64,000 bases of DNA from Paracraurococcus ruber (GTDB lineage Bacteria > Pseudomonadota > Alphaproteobacteria > Acetobacterales > Acetobacteraceae): assembly GCF_004353985.1 (NCBI RefSeq), contig NZ_SMOA01000001.1, positions 124,001 through 188,000 on the forward strand, given 5' to 3'. The notes under the pieces are model-generated. The model searched no databases, was not told where the DNA came from, and saw only the letters and a program-made list of their open reading frames with translations. The position numbers were made by a program, and so were the translations under genes. Position 1 is the stretch's first letter. Every line of letters starts with the position of its first letter. Positions 29,219 to 37,172 of the stretch are shown here, one piece after another.

Positions 29219-30186
29219 TGGGCACGCTGCGCTACATCCTGCGGCGGCTGTTCTTCTGCGCCTGCCTGGTCGTGGGCGTCAGCCTCATCCTTTTCGCGCT
29301 GATCAACGCCATCGGCAACCCGATCGAGATCCTGCTGGCCGAGCGCCCGGGCATGACGGACGAGATCGTCGCCGAGATCAGCCGCTACTACGGGCTGGAT
29401 GGCAGCGTGACCGACCGCTACCTGACCTGGGCGGGCGCCATGCTCCAGGGCGATTTCGGCACCAGCATCATCTACAACCAGCCGGTCGGCGGGATGCTGG
29501 TGACCTTCGGGCTGGAGACTCTGAAGATCCAGGTGCCCGGGATCCTTATCGCGCTCCTGGCCTCGGTCGGCGCGTCCGTCCTGGCGGCGACGCGGCAATA
29601 CAGCCGGGTGGATTTCGGGGTGATTTCCGCCGCCATGCTGGGCCATTCCCTGCCGGGCTTCTTCGTCGGCATCCTGCTGATCCTGGTCTTCGCCTACTGG
29701 CTCGGCATCCTGCCTTCCTACGGCGCGTATTCCACCCGCAGCATGCTGATGGACAGCGAGATCATCGACGGCCTCTGGCACATGGTGCTGCCGGTCTCCA
29801 TGCTGGCCTTCTTCAACACGGCGACGCTGACCCTGCTGCTGCGCGCCTCGCTGGTGGACACGCTGCGGCAGGACTACATCACGGCCGCCCGCGCCGCCGG
29901 CCTGCCGGAACGCCGCGTGGTACTGGGCCATGCGCTACGCAATGCCTTCATCCCGGTGCTGACCTATCTCGGCATCCTGTTCGGCCTCATGCTCGGCACC
30001 GCGCCGGTGACCGAGACGGTGTTCACTTGGCCGGGTCTCGGCGCGCTCTACATCATGGCCATCCAGCAACTGGACTACCCGCTGATCATGGGCACGACCA
30101 TGGTCATCACGGTGATGCTGGTGGCCGCGACGCTGCTGACCGACATCGCCTACGTCCTGATCGACCCGCGGATCCGGCTCGGCTGA
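29218..30186 (+). CDS. Peptide-type ABC transporter permease (DppB-like), third importer
   Basis: Inner-membrane permease (322 aa) starting MGTLRYILRRLFFCACLVVG, with INAIGNPIEILLAERPGMTD replacing the usual PGDP segment and QGDFGTSIIYNQPV. The EAA loop AARAAGLPERRVVLGHALRN is near residues 220-240, and the C-terminus is YVLIDPRIRLG. The start at 29218 is chosen because the ATG overlaps the opine dehydrogenase stop in TGATG. An upstream in-frame ATG at 29191 would add nine Arg-rich residues. Confidence 0.9.
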   Translation: MGTLRYILRRLFFCACLVVGVSLILFALINAIGNPIEILLAERPGMTDEIVAEISRYYGLDGSVTDRYLTWAGAMLQGDFGTSIIYNQPVGGMLVTFGLETLKIQVPGILIALLASVGASVLAATRQYSRVDFGVISAAMLGHSLPGFFVGILLILVFAYWLGILPSYGAYSTRSMLMDSEIIDGLWHMVLPVSMLAFFNTATLTLLLRASLVDTLRQDYITAARAAGLPERRVVLGHALRNAFIPVLTYLGILFGLMLGTAPVTETVFTWPGLGALYIMAIQQLDYPLIMGTTMVITVMLVAATLLTDIAYVLIDPRIRLG

Positions 30187-31118
30187 TGGATGCCGCCATT
30201 CCCGCGCCGCTCCCGGCGCCCCCCGTGAAGCCGCCCGGCATCTGGCGGCAGGGCTGGTACCGCTTCCGGCGCAACCGCGGCGGCATGGTGGGCCTGGGCC
30301 TCGTGCTGCTGGTGGTACTGGTCGCGCTGGCCTGCCCGTTCCTCGCGCCGCATGATCCCGGGGACCAGTCCGCCATGCTGCGCGGCGGCGCCCGCGCCGC
30401 GCCAAGCTGGCTGCACCCGCTGGGCACCGACCGCATGGGCTATGACGTGCTCAGCCGCGTGCTCTACGGCGCGCCCACGGCGCTGGCGGTCGGCCTCGGC
30501 GCCATGGCCATCGCCTCCCTCGTCGGCATCGTCATCGGCGGCATCGCCGGCTATGTCGGGGGGCTGCTGGACGAGGTGCTGATGCGCTTCGCCGAGTTCT
30601 TCCTGGTGATCCCGGTCTTCGTGGTGATCCTGGCGGTGGTGCGGCTGTTCGGCATCATCGTGGTCGGCACCCCGCTGGAGAAGGTGCCGCACCTGAACCT
30701 GCTGACCATCATTGCCCTGCTGGGCCTGTTCGGCTGGCCTCCCATCGCCCGCATGGCGCGGGCGGAATTCCTGCGCCTGAAGCAGGCGGAATTCGTCGAA
30801 GCGGCGATCTGCATCGGCGCGACGAAGCGGGACATCCTGCTGCGGCACATCCTGCCCAATGCGCTGCCCTCCCTCATCGTGCTGGTCGCGCTCGGCATCG
30901 GCGGGGCGGTGCTGGCGGAGGCGATGGTCAGCTTCCTCGGCTTCGGCGACCCCAAGGCGATCTCCTGGGGGCAGATGCTGTACTTCAACTACGAGGCGCT
31001 GAAGGTCGCGCCCTGGGGCTCGCTTGCGCCCGGCGTTGCAATCTTCCTCACCGTGCTCGGCTTCAACCTGCTGGCGGATGGCCTGACCGATGCCTTCAAT
31101 CCCCGTCTCCGCCAGTAG
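30186..31118 (+). CDS. Peptide-type ABC transporter permease (DppC-like), third importer
   Basis: Inner-membrane permease (310 aa). A Pro-rich cytoplasmic start (MDAAIPAPLPAPPVKPPG) and YRFRRNRGGMVGLGLVLLV helix are followed by HPLGTDRMGYDVLSRVLYGA, the C-permease signature. The EAA loop EAAICIGATKRDILLRHILPN is near residues 195-215; the C-terminal DGLTDAFNPRLRQ is standard. The ATG shares one base with the B permease stop. Its last 29 bp overlap the start of the next ATPase gene in another frame. Confidence 0.92.
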   Translation: MDAAIPAPLPAPPVKPPGIWRQGWYRFRRNRGGMVGLGLVLLVVLVALACPFLAPHDPGDQSAMLRGGARAAPSWLHPLGTDRMGYDVLSRVLYGAPTALAVGLGAMAIASLVGIVIGGIAGYVGGLLDEVLMRFAEFFLVIPVFVVILAVVRLFGIIVVGTPLEKVPHLNLLTIIALLGLFGWPPIARMARAEFLRLKQAEFVEAAICIGATKRDILLRHILPNALPSLIVLVALGIGGAVLAEAMVSFLGFGDPKAISWGQMLYFNYEALKVAPWGSLAPGVAIFLTVLGFNLLADGLTDAFNPRLRQ

Positions 31119-32112
31119 CCCGCCGCTGCTCCGCGCCGAAGGGCTGGTGGTGCATTTCCACACGCGGGACGGCGTGGTGCGGGCGGTGGACGGGGTGGAT
31201 TTCGAGGTCGGGCGCGGCGAGACGCTGGGCATCGTGGGGGAAAGCGGCAGCGGCAAGACCATCTCCTCGCTTGCCCTGCTGCGCCTGGTGCCGCCGCCGG
31301 CGCGGATCGAGGCTGGGCGGGTCCTGTTCGAGGGTGAGGATCTGCTGGCGCTGCCCGAGACGGCCATGACGCGTGTCCGCGGTCGGCGCATTTCCATGAT
31401 CTTCCAGAACCCGGCGACCTCGCTGAACCCCATCCTGTCCGTCGGCGCGCAACTGTCCGAGATCCTGGTCTGGCACGGGATGGCGACGAAGCGGGAGGCG
31501 CCGGAACGCATTGCCGAATTGCTGCGCCTGGTTGGGCTGACCGACCCGGCCGCGCGGCTGCGGCAATATCCGCATGAACTGTCCGGCGGCATGCGCCAGC
31601 GCGTCGGCATCGCCCGCGCCCTGCTCTGCGACCCGTCGCTGGTGCTGGCGGACGAGCCGACCACGGCGCTGGACGTCACGATCCAGGCGCAGATCCTCGA
31701 CCTTCTGGCGGAACTACGCGCACGCCTGGGCATGTCCATGGTGCTGGTCACGCATGACATGGGCGTGGTCGCGCGCATGGCCGACCGCATCACCGTCATG
31801 TATGCGGGCCGCGTCTGCGAGAGCGGCAGCGCCCGCACGATCTTCCACAGCCCGCAGCATCCCTATACCCGCGCGCTGCTGGACAGCATGCCGCGGCTGG
31901 ATCGCAGCTATCGCAGCGGCGGCCGGCAATTGCTGCCTGCCATCGCCGGCCGCCCGCCCGGCCTGCTGAACCCCCCGGCGGGTTGCCGCTTCGCGGCACG
32001 CTGCCCCGAAGCCACCGCGGAGTGCCGCCGCGTGCTGCCGGTGCAGGTCGCGGTCGGGCCGGACCACATGGTCGCCTGCCTCCGCCGCGGGAGCCAGGGG
32101 ATGGCGGCATGA
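31090..32112 (+). CDS. Peptide-type ABC transporter ATP-binding protein (DppD-like), third importer
   Basis: ATPase (340 aa). Walker [16 protein letters not shown] near residue 48, [58 protein letters not shown] and the C-terminal CRFAARCPEATAEC are intact. The chosen ATG at 31090 lies within the permease gene (29-bp overlap) and gives MPSIPVSASSPPLLRAEGLV. No later ATG lies before the conserved N-terminal strand, so this overlap is probably real. Confidence 0.9.
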   Translation: MPSIPVSASSPPLLRAEGLVVHFHTRDGVVRAVDGVDFEVGRGETLGIVGESGSGKTISSLALLRLVPPPARIEAGRVLFEGEDLLALPETAMTRVRGRRISMIFQNPATSLNPILSVGAQLSEILVWHGMATKREAPERIAELLRLVGLTDPAARLRQYPHELSGGMRQRVGIARALLCDPSLVLADEPTTALDVTIQAQILDLLAELRARLGMSMVLVTHDMGVVARMADRITVMYAGRVCESGSARTIFHSPQHPYTRALLDSMPRLDRSYRSGGRQLLPAIAGRPPGLLNPPAGCRFAARCPEATAECRRVLPVQVAVGPDHMVACLRRGSQGMAA

Positions 32113-33098
32113 GCACCGCCGGCCCGCTGCTGCAGGTGGAGAAGCTTTCCAAGCACTACTCCGTCGGGTCGCGCGGCCTGTTCCGTCGCAGCGGCGGCAC
32201 CATCCGTGCCGTGGACGACGTCTCCTTCCACCTGCGGGTGGGGGAGACGCTGGGGCTGGTCGGGGAGAGCGGCTGCGGCAAGACCACCACGGCCCGCAGC
32301 ATCTTGCACCTGGTGCAGCCCACCGGCGGGACGGTGCGGTTCGAGGGCGAGGACATCCTGCCCGTCTTCGCCGCCGGCGCGCGGCCCGACGTGCTGCGCA
32401 TCCGCAGCCGGCTGCAATACGTCTTCCAGGACCCGACCCTGGCGCTGAACCCGCGCTGGACCATCGGCGAGACGCTGCGCGAACCGCTGCGAATCCACTG
32501 GCCAGGGCGGCGGGACCAGTGGGAGGCGCGCATCGCCGAGTTGCTGGGGCTGGTGGGGCTGGAGCCGCAGCATGCCTGGCGCTACCCGCATGAGTTCAGC
32601 GGCGGCCAGCGTCAGCGCGTGGGCATCGCGCGCGCCCTGGCGGTGGAACCGAGGCTGCTGATCCTGGACGAGCCGGTCTCCTCGCTCGACATCTCCGTCC
32701 GGGCCCAGATCCTCAACCTGCTCGTGTCGCTGCAGCAGCGGCTGGGGCTCGGCTATCTCTACATCTCGCACGACCTTGCCTCGGTGCGCTTCGTCAGCAG
32801 CCATGTCGCGGTGATGTATCTCGGCAAGCTGGTGGAGATGGCGGAGGTGGACGCGATCTTCGCCCGGCCGCGGCACCACTACACGCGCGCCCTGCTCTCG
32901 GCCATCCCGGTGCCGGACCCCGATTCGACGCAGCCGCGCATCGCCCTGCAGGGGGAGGTGCCGAGCGCGCTGCGCCGCCCCGCCGGCTGCCCCTTCCATC
33001 CGCGCTGCCCCGCCGCCCGGACCGTCTGCCGGGAGGTGGAACCGCGGCTTGAGGAGGATGAGTTCGGACATCGCCTCGCCTGTCACAACCCTGCCTGA
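32109..33098 (+). CDS. Peptide-type ABC transporter ATP-binding protein (DppF/OppF-like), third importer
   Basis: ATPase (329 aa) starting MSTAGPLLQVEKLSKHYSVG with the OppF-type GLFRRSGGTIRAVDDVSF segment. Walker [68 protein letters not shown] and C-terminal CPFHPRCPAARTVC are intact. A 4-bp overlap (ATGA) with the DppD-like gene implies coupled synthesis of the heterodimeric motor. Confidence 0.92.
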   Translation: MSTAGPLLQVEKLSKHYSVGSRGLFRRSGGTIRAVDDVSFHLRVGETLGLVGESGCGKTTTARSILHLVQPTGGTVRFEGEDILPVFAAGARPDVLRIRSRLQYVFQDPTLALNPRWTIGETLREPLRIHWPGRRDQWEARIAELLGLVGLEPQHAWRYPHEFSGGQRQRVGIARALAVEPRLLILDEPVSSLDISVRAQILNLLVSLQQRLGLGYLYISHDLASVRFVSSHVAVMYLGKLVEMAEVDAIFARPRHHYTRALLSAIPVPDPDSTQPRIALQGEVPSALRRPAGCPFHPRCPAARTVCREVEPRLEEDEFGHRLACHNPA

Positions 33099-33112
33099 GG
33101 AGGGAGCGCGCC

Positions 33113-34039
33113 ATGCGGGTCGTCGTCATCGGGGCCGGTGTGGTGGGAGCGTCCATCGCCTTCCGGCTGGCGCAGGCCGGCGCCGAGGTGACGGTGCTCG
33201 ACGCGGGGCGGATCGGCGGCGGCACCTCCTCCGTCAGCTTCGCCTGGCTGAATTCCGCCAGCGGCCATGTGCCCGAGGCTTATCATGCGCTGCGGATCGC
33301 CAGCATGGTGGCGCACCGCGAGACCTGGGAAGCCTTCGGCCGCCCCGCCTGGTTCCACCCCAGCGGCAGCCTGGAATGGGTCGCGCCGGAGAAGCGTGCG
33401 GCGCAGGCAGGCAATATCGCCCGGCTGCTGGCGCGCGGCTATGCGGTGGAGTGGATCACGCGCGAGGCGGCGCTGGCGCGGGAGCCGGACCTCGACCCCG
33501 CCGCCATCGGTGACGCGCCTGTCGCCTGGTTTCCGGACGAAGGCTGGCTGGACCCGGTGCCCTGCGCCGGCGCCATGCTGCGTGCCGCGCGCGCGCTGGG
33601 CGCGGTCCTGCGGGAAGATGCCCGGGTCCTGGCCATCGAGGCGTCCGGCGGCCGGGTTGGCGGCGTGCGCCTGGCCGACGGCACGCGCATCCCGGCCGAC
33701 CGCGTGGTGAACTGCGCAGGGCGCTGGGCGGACGCCATCGCCGAGGATCCCGACCCACGCATGCAGCCGGTACGGGACATGATGGCGGGCGCGGCGCGGC
33801 TGTTCCTGGCGCTGCGCGGTGTGGAGGCGGAGGCGGTGCGCATCGGCGCGCGGCCCATGCCGAAGGACGGGCTTTCCGCCGTCGGGCCCATGCCGCGGAT
33901 GGAGGGCTACTACCTTGCCGTGACCCATAGCGGCGTCACGCTCTCCGCCATCCTCGGCCGCCTGGTGGCGGAGGAGGTGGCCTTGGATCGCATCAGCGCG
34001 GCGCTGGAGCCCTTCCGGCCCGCGCGCTTCTTCAACTGA
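33113..34039 (+). CDS. Shortened DAO-family FAD-dependent oxidoreductase
   Basis: A 308-aa flavoprotein: FAD fold MRVVVIGAGVVGASIAFRLA, then VTVLDAGRIGGGTSSVSFAWLN, NCAGRWADAIAEDPDPRMQPV and a distal YYLAVTHSGVTLSAILGRLV. Relatives are usually about 365-390 aa. Here the region after RMQPVRDMMAG, where DAO proteins have substrate-domain strands, is cut short before PMPKDGLSAVGPMP. It may be a natural short form or an internal deletion; the frame is intact. It lies between the importer ATPase and the binding protein (14- and 26-bp gaps). Probable substrate: a secondary amine or imino acid. Confidence 0.82.
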   Translation: MRVVVIGAGVVGASIAFRLAQAGAEVTVLDAGRIGGGTSSVSFAWLNSASGHVPEAYHALRIASMVAHRETWEAFGRPAWFHPSGSLEWVAPEKRAAQAGNIARLLARGYAVEWITREAALAREPDLDPAAIGDAPVAWFPDEGWLDPVPCAGAMLRAARALGAVLREDARVLAIEASGGRVGGVRLADGTRIPADRVVNCAGRWADAIAEDPDPRMQPVRDMMAGAARLFLALRGVEAEAVRIGARPMPKDGLSAVGPMPRMEGYYLAVTHSGVTLSAILGRLVAEEVALDRISAALEPFRPARFFN

Positions 34040-34065
34040 CCACCATGAGAGAGAGGAGGGAGAGC

Positions 34066-35793
34066 ATGACCCAGGTCACCCGCCGGGCCGCCATCCAGGC
34101 CGCGGCCGCCGCCGCCGTCACCGCCGCGGCCGGTCCCGCCCGCGCGGCGGCGCCCTTCTTCAAGCTCTACATGATGATCCCGAACAACCAGCCGTCGCGG
34201 ATGATCTGGGGCACGCTCGCGGCGCAGCAGATGACGCGCATCGGCATCGACGTCACCAGCAGCTTCGTGCCCTTCAGCGTCATCTCCCCGCGTCGCAGCC
34301 GCGGCGACGGCAAGCCGCATGTCGAGGGCGGCTGGGACTGCTACCTGGAACGCTACTACTACAACGCCATCAAGCCGACGCCGAACACGCTGTTCCACAG
34401 CCGGCTCATGCCGCCAGGCGGGCAGAATTTCTACTATGTCAACGACCCGCAATTCGATGCGGCGCTGGATGTGGTCAGCAACACCCTGGACGATGCGAAG
34501 CGGCTGCAGGCCTACAAGGACTTCCAGCGCCGCTGGATCGAGACGGAGCCGATGACCATCCTTTTCTACCCGGAGGATGTCATCGCCGTGAACCCGAAGC
34601 TGAAGGGCTTCGACGCCACCACCTTCAATCCGGTCTTCTTCCCGCGGCCGGAACGCTGGACGATCGAGGGCGCGGGGAACAACGCCACGGCCGCCTTCGC
34701 ATCCTGGGCGCCGCCGTCCAGCCTCATTCCCATGTACACCACGGGCTACCACGAATCGAACATCTTCGGCCCGGCCTACGACACGCTCTACGAGTACGAG
34801 GACTGGGCCACGAAGAAGCTCGTCCCTGGCCTTGCCACCGGCCACACCGTCTCCGCCGACGGGAAGACCTGGGTCATCACGCTGCGGCAGGGCGTGAAGT
34901 GGCACAGCGGGGAGGAGTTCACCGCGGCGGATGTCAAGTTCACCTGGGACGTGATCCTGAACCGCGCCTATGGCTCTGCGCTGCAGGCCGGGCTGCGCAG
35001 CGTGCTGGGCGGGGAGGAAGCCTACCGCGTCACCGGGAAGCATGAGATCACGGTGACGCTGCCCGACTACAACATGCTCTTCCTCGACTGGGTGCTGGGC
35101 TGCATGGCGATCATGCCGGAGCATGCCTACAAGGACATCAGGCCGGAAGCGCTGCGCGGCCACACTGCCAGCACCTGGCTGGGCACCTACACCGTCCGCA
35201 CGTCGGACGGGCGCAGCGTCGCGGCACGCGGCGGTATCGGCACCGGGCCCTGGATCCCGCAGGGCTACGACCCGTCCCGCAAGGCCTACCGCTTCGCCCG
35301 CAACCCCAATTACTGGAAGCCGCATCGCGGCAACGTCACCACCTTCCTCATCGTCAACATCCAGGGCACGGACAGCGTGCTCAGCGCCTTGAAGGACGGC
35401 TCGATCGACGCGCATGACCCGATGTACGACATCGGCCCCTTGGCCAAGACCATCGATCCATCCTGGGGTCGGGTGCAGACCTTCGACAGCTTCAAGTGGC
35501 AGCATATCTGCTACAACCTGAAGCATCCGGTCTTCGGCACCGGCGTGGACACGCCGCTCGGCAAGCAGGACCCGTCGCGTGCGGCCGAGGCCGCGGCCTA
35601 TATCCGCAAGGCCATCAGCCACGCGATGCCGCGGGAGCAGATCGTGAAGGAGATCGCGGACGGCTATGGCCGCCCGGGCACCGTGCCCATGCCCTTCTCG
35701 GCGCCGGAATATGACCGGGACGCGCTGAAGCCCATCGCCTATGATCTCGACCTCGCCCGGCAATACATGGAGAAGGCCGGGTACAAGTACTGA
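34066..35793 (+). CDS. Family-5 solute-binding protein with apparently circularly permuted lobes, third importer
   Basis: Periplasmic binding protein (575 aa) with a signal (MTQVTRRAAIQAAAAAAVTA, cleavage after ARA near residue 28). Start at 34066 has GAGGAGGGAG upstream. The SBP-5 blocks are in swapped order. Residues about 31-200 carry what normally ends the protein: LAAQQMTRIGIDVT, WDCYLERYYYN, NDPQFDAALDVVSNTLDD, and YKDFQRRWIETEPMTILFYP ending NPKLKGF. Residues about 215-575 then carry the usual beginning: FGPAYDTLYEYEDW, PGLATGHTVSADGKTWVITL, QGVKWHSGEEFTAADVKFTW. The chain stops at YDLDLARQYMEKAGYKY, which is normally mid-protein. It sits with its own permeases and ATPases upstream. 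Confidence 0.85.
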   Translation: MTQVTRRAAIQAAAAAAVTAAAGPARAAAPFFKLYMMIPNNQPSRMIWGTLAAQQMTRIGIDVTSSFVPFSVISPRRSRGDGKPHVEGGWDCYLERYYYNAIKPTPNTLFHSRLMPPGGQNFYYVNDPQFDAALDVVSNTLDDAKRLQAYKDFQRRWIETEPMTILFYPEDVIAVNPKLKGFDATTFNPVFFPRPERWTIEGAGNNATAAFASWAPPSSLIPMYTTGYHESNIFGPAYDTLYEYEDWATKKLVPGLATGHTVSADGKTWVITLRQGVKWHSGEEFTAADVKFTWDVILNRAYGSALQAGLRSVLGGEEAYRVTGKHEITVTLPDYNMLFLDWVLGCMAIMPEHAYKDIRPEALRGHTASTWLGTYTVRTSDGRSVAARGGIGTGPWIPQGYDPSRKAYRFARNPNYWKPHRGNVTTFLIVNIQGTDSVLSALKDGSIDAHDPMYDIGPLAKTIDPSWGRVQTFDSFKWQHICYNLKHPVFGTGVDTPLGKQDPSRAAEAAAYIRKAISHAMPREQIVKEIADGYGRPGTVPMPFSAPEYDRDALKPIAYDLDLARQYMEKAGYKY

Positions 35794-35813
35794 ACGGGGA
35801 AGGGGGCGCCGCC

Positions 35814-37169
35814 ATGGCACGCAAGGCGAAGATGCGGCTCGGCATGTCCATGCGGGGCCTCGGCTACCACCCGGCCGCCTGGCGGCACCCCCAGGTGCCG
35901 GCCGACGGCACCTTGCGCTTCGAACATTATGTCCGCAACGCCCAGGCCGCCGAGCGCGGCCTGTTCGACATGATCTTCTTCGCCGACGGCATCGGGATCC
36001 GGGAGAAGGACGAGCCGCGCGGGTCGCTCGCCCGCTCGGGCTACGAGATCGTCGAGATGGAGCCGATGACCCTGTTGCCGGCACTGGCCGCCGTCACCAG
36101 GCATATCGGCCTGGTGACGACGGCGTCCACCACCTACAACGAGCCCTACCACGTCGCGCGGAAGTTCGCGACGCTGGACCTCATCAGCGGTGGTCGCGCC
36201 GGCTGGAACATCGTCACCAGCTGGTCCGAGGCCGAGGCCCAGAACTTCAACCGCGAAGAGCACCTGGACTACGACACGCGCTACGCGCGCGCGGCCGAGT
36301 TCGTCGAGGTGGTGAAGGGCCTGTGGGACGGGTGGGAGCCCGACGCCTTTCCTTACGACAAGGCCGGCGGCATCTTCTTCGACGAGAGCCGGCTGCATGT
36401 CCTCGACCACCGCGGCAAGCATTTCCGGGTGCGCGGCCCGCTGAATGTCGCCGGCATGCCACAGGGGCGGCCGGTGCTGGTGCAGGCCGGCGCCTCCGAC
36501 CAGGGGCGGGAGATCGCGGCGGAGTCGGCCGAGGTGGTCTATGCCGCCACCGACAGCATCGAGTCTGCGAAGGCCTATTACGACGACCTGAAGTCGCGCA
36601 TGGCGAAATACGGCCGCGACCCGGAGCAGATGAAGATCATGCCCGGCCTTCGCACCGTGGTCGGCCGCACCCGGGCCGAGGCGCAGGCGAAGTGGGATGA
36701 GCTTCAGGCGCTGCTCGACCCGCTGGTCGGCCTCGCGCGCGTGTACAACACCTTCGGCGACCTCAGCGGGTATGACGTGGACGGTCCGATGCCGGACCTC
36801 GACTACGCCCCGCGGGTGAAGAGCATCGCCGACCGCATCCTGGCCCGCGCCCGGCGCGACAACATGACCATCCGCGAACTCTACAACCACATCGTCGCCG
36901 GCGGCTTCCTGCTGATCGGCACGCCAGCGGACATCGTGGACGGCATGCAGGAATGGTTCGAGGTCGGGGCCTGCGACGGCTTCAACATCCTGCCCACCCA
37001 CCTGCCCGTGGCCTGCGAGGATTTCGTCGAGCATGTCACGCCCGAATTGCAGCGCCGCGGCCTGTTCCGCACGGCCTATGAGGGCACGACGCTGCGGGAG
37101 AATCTCGGCCTGGCCCCGCATGTGAACCGCCATGCCGCGGCGCGCCGGGCGCAGCGGGCGGCGGAGTAG
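35814..37169 (+). CDS. LLM-class flavin-dependent monooxygenase (NtaA/SnaA/DszA family), second copy
   Basis: FMNH2-dependent monooxygenase (451 aa), a clear paralogue of 25042-26382. RLGMSMRGLGYHPAAWRHP, MIFFADGIGIREKDEP, LVTTASTTYNEPYHVARKFA, GRAGWNIVTSWSEAEAQNF and VQAGASDQGREIAAESAEVV align position by position. The C-terminus is FNILPTHLPVACEDFVEHVT. It follows the binding protein by 20 bp and precedes the extradiol-dioxygenase gene by 3 bp. A role in N- or C-oxidation of the imported compound is inferred. No flavin reductase gene accompanies it. Confidence 0.9.
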   Translation: MARKAKMRLGMSMRGLGYHPAAWRHPQVPADGTLRFEHYVRNAQAAERGLFDMIFFADGIGIREKDEPRGSLARSGYEIVEMEPMTLLPALAAVTRHIGLVTTASTTYNEPYHVARKFATLDLISGGRAGWNIVTSWSEAEAQNFNREEHLDYDTRYARAAEFVEVVKGLWDGWEPDAFPYDKAGGIFFDESRLHVLDHRGKHFRVRGPLNVAGMPQGRPVLVQAGASDQGREIAAESAEVVYAATDSIESAKAYYDDLKSRMAKYGRDPEQMKIMPGLRTVVGRTRAEAQAKWDELQALLDPLVGLARVYNTFGDLSGYDVDGPMPDLDYAPRVKSIADRILARARRDNMTIRELYNHIVAGGFLLIGTPADIVDGMQEWFEVGACDGFNILPTHLPVACEDFVEHVTPELQRRGLFRTAYEGTTLRENLGLAPHVNRHAAARRAQRAAE

Positions 37170-37172
37170 GCC

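Noticed and set aside
34066-35793. Reading the permuted binding protein as two fused or rearranged fragments of different genes
   Set aside because: One signal peptide, one frame, one good ribosome site and one copy each of both lobes fit a permutation better. The ending at the normal inter-lobe junction is hard to explain by random fusion.
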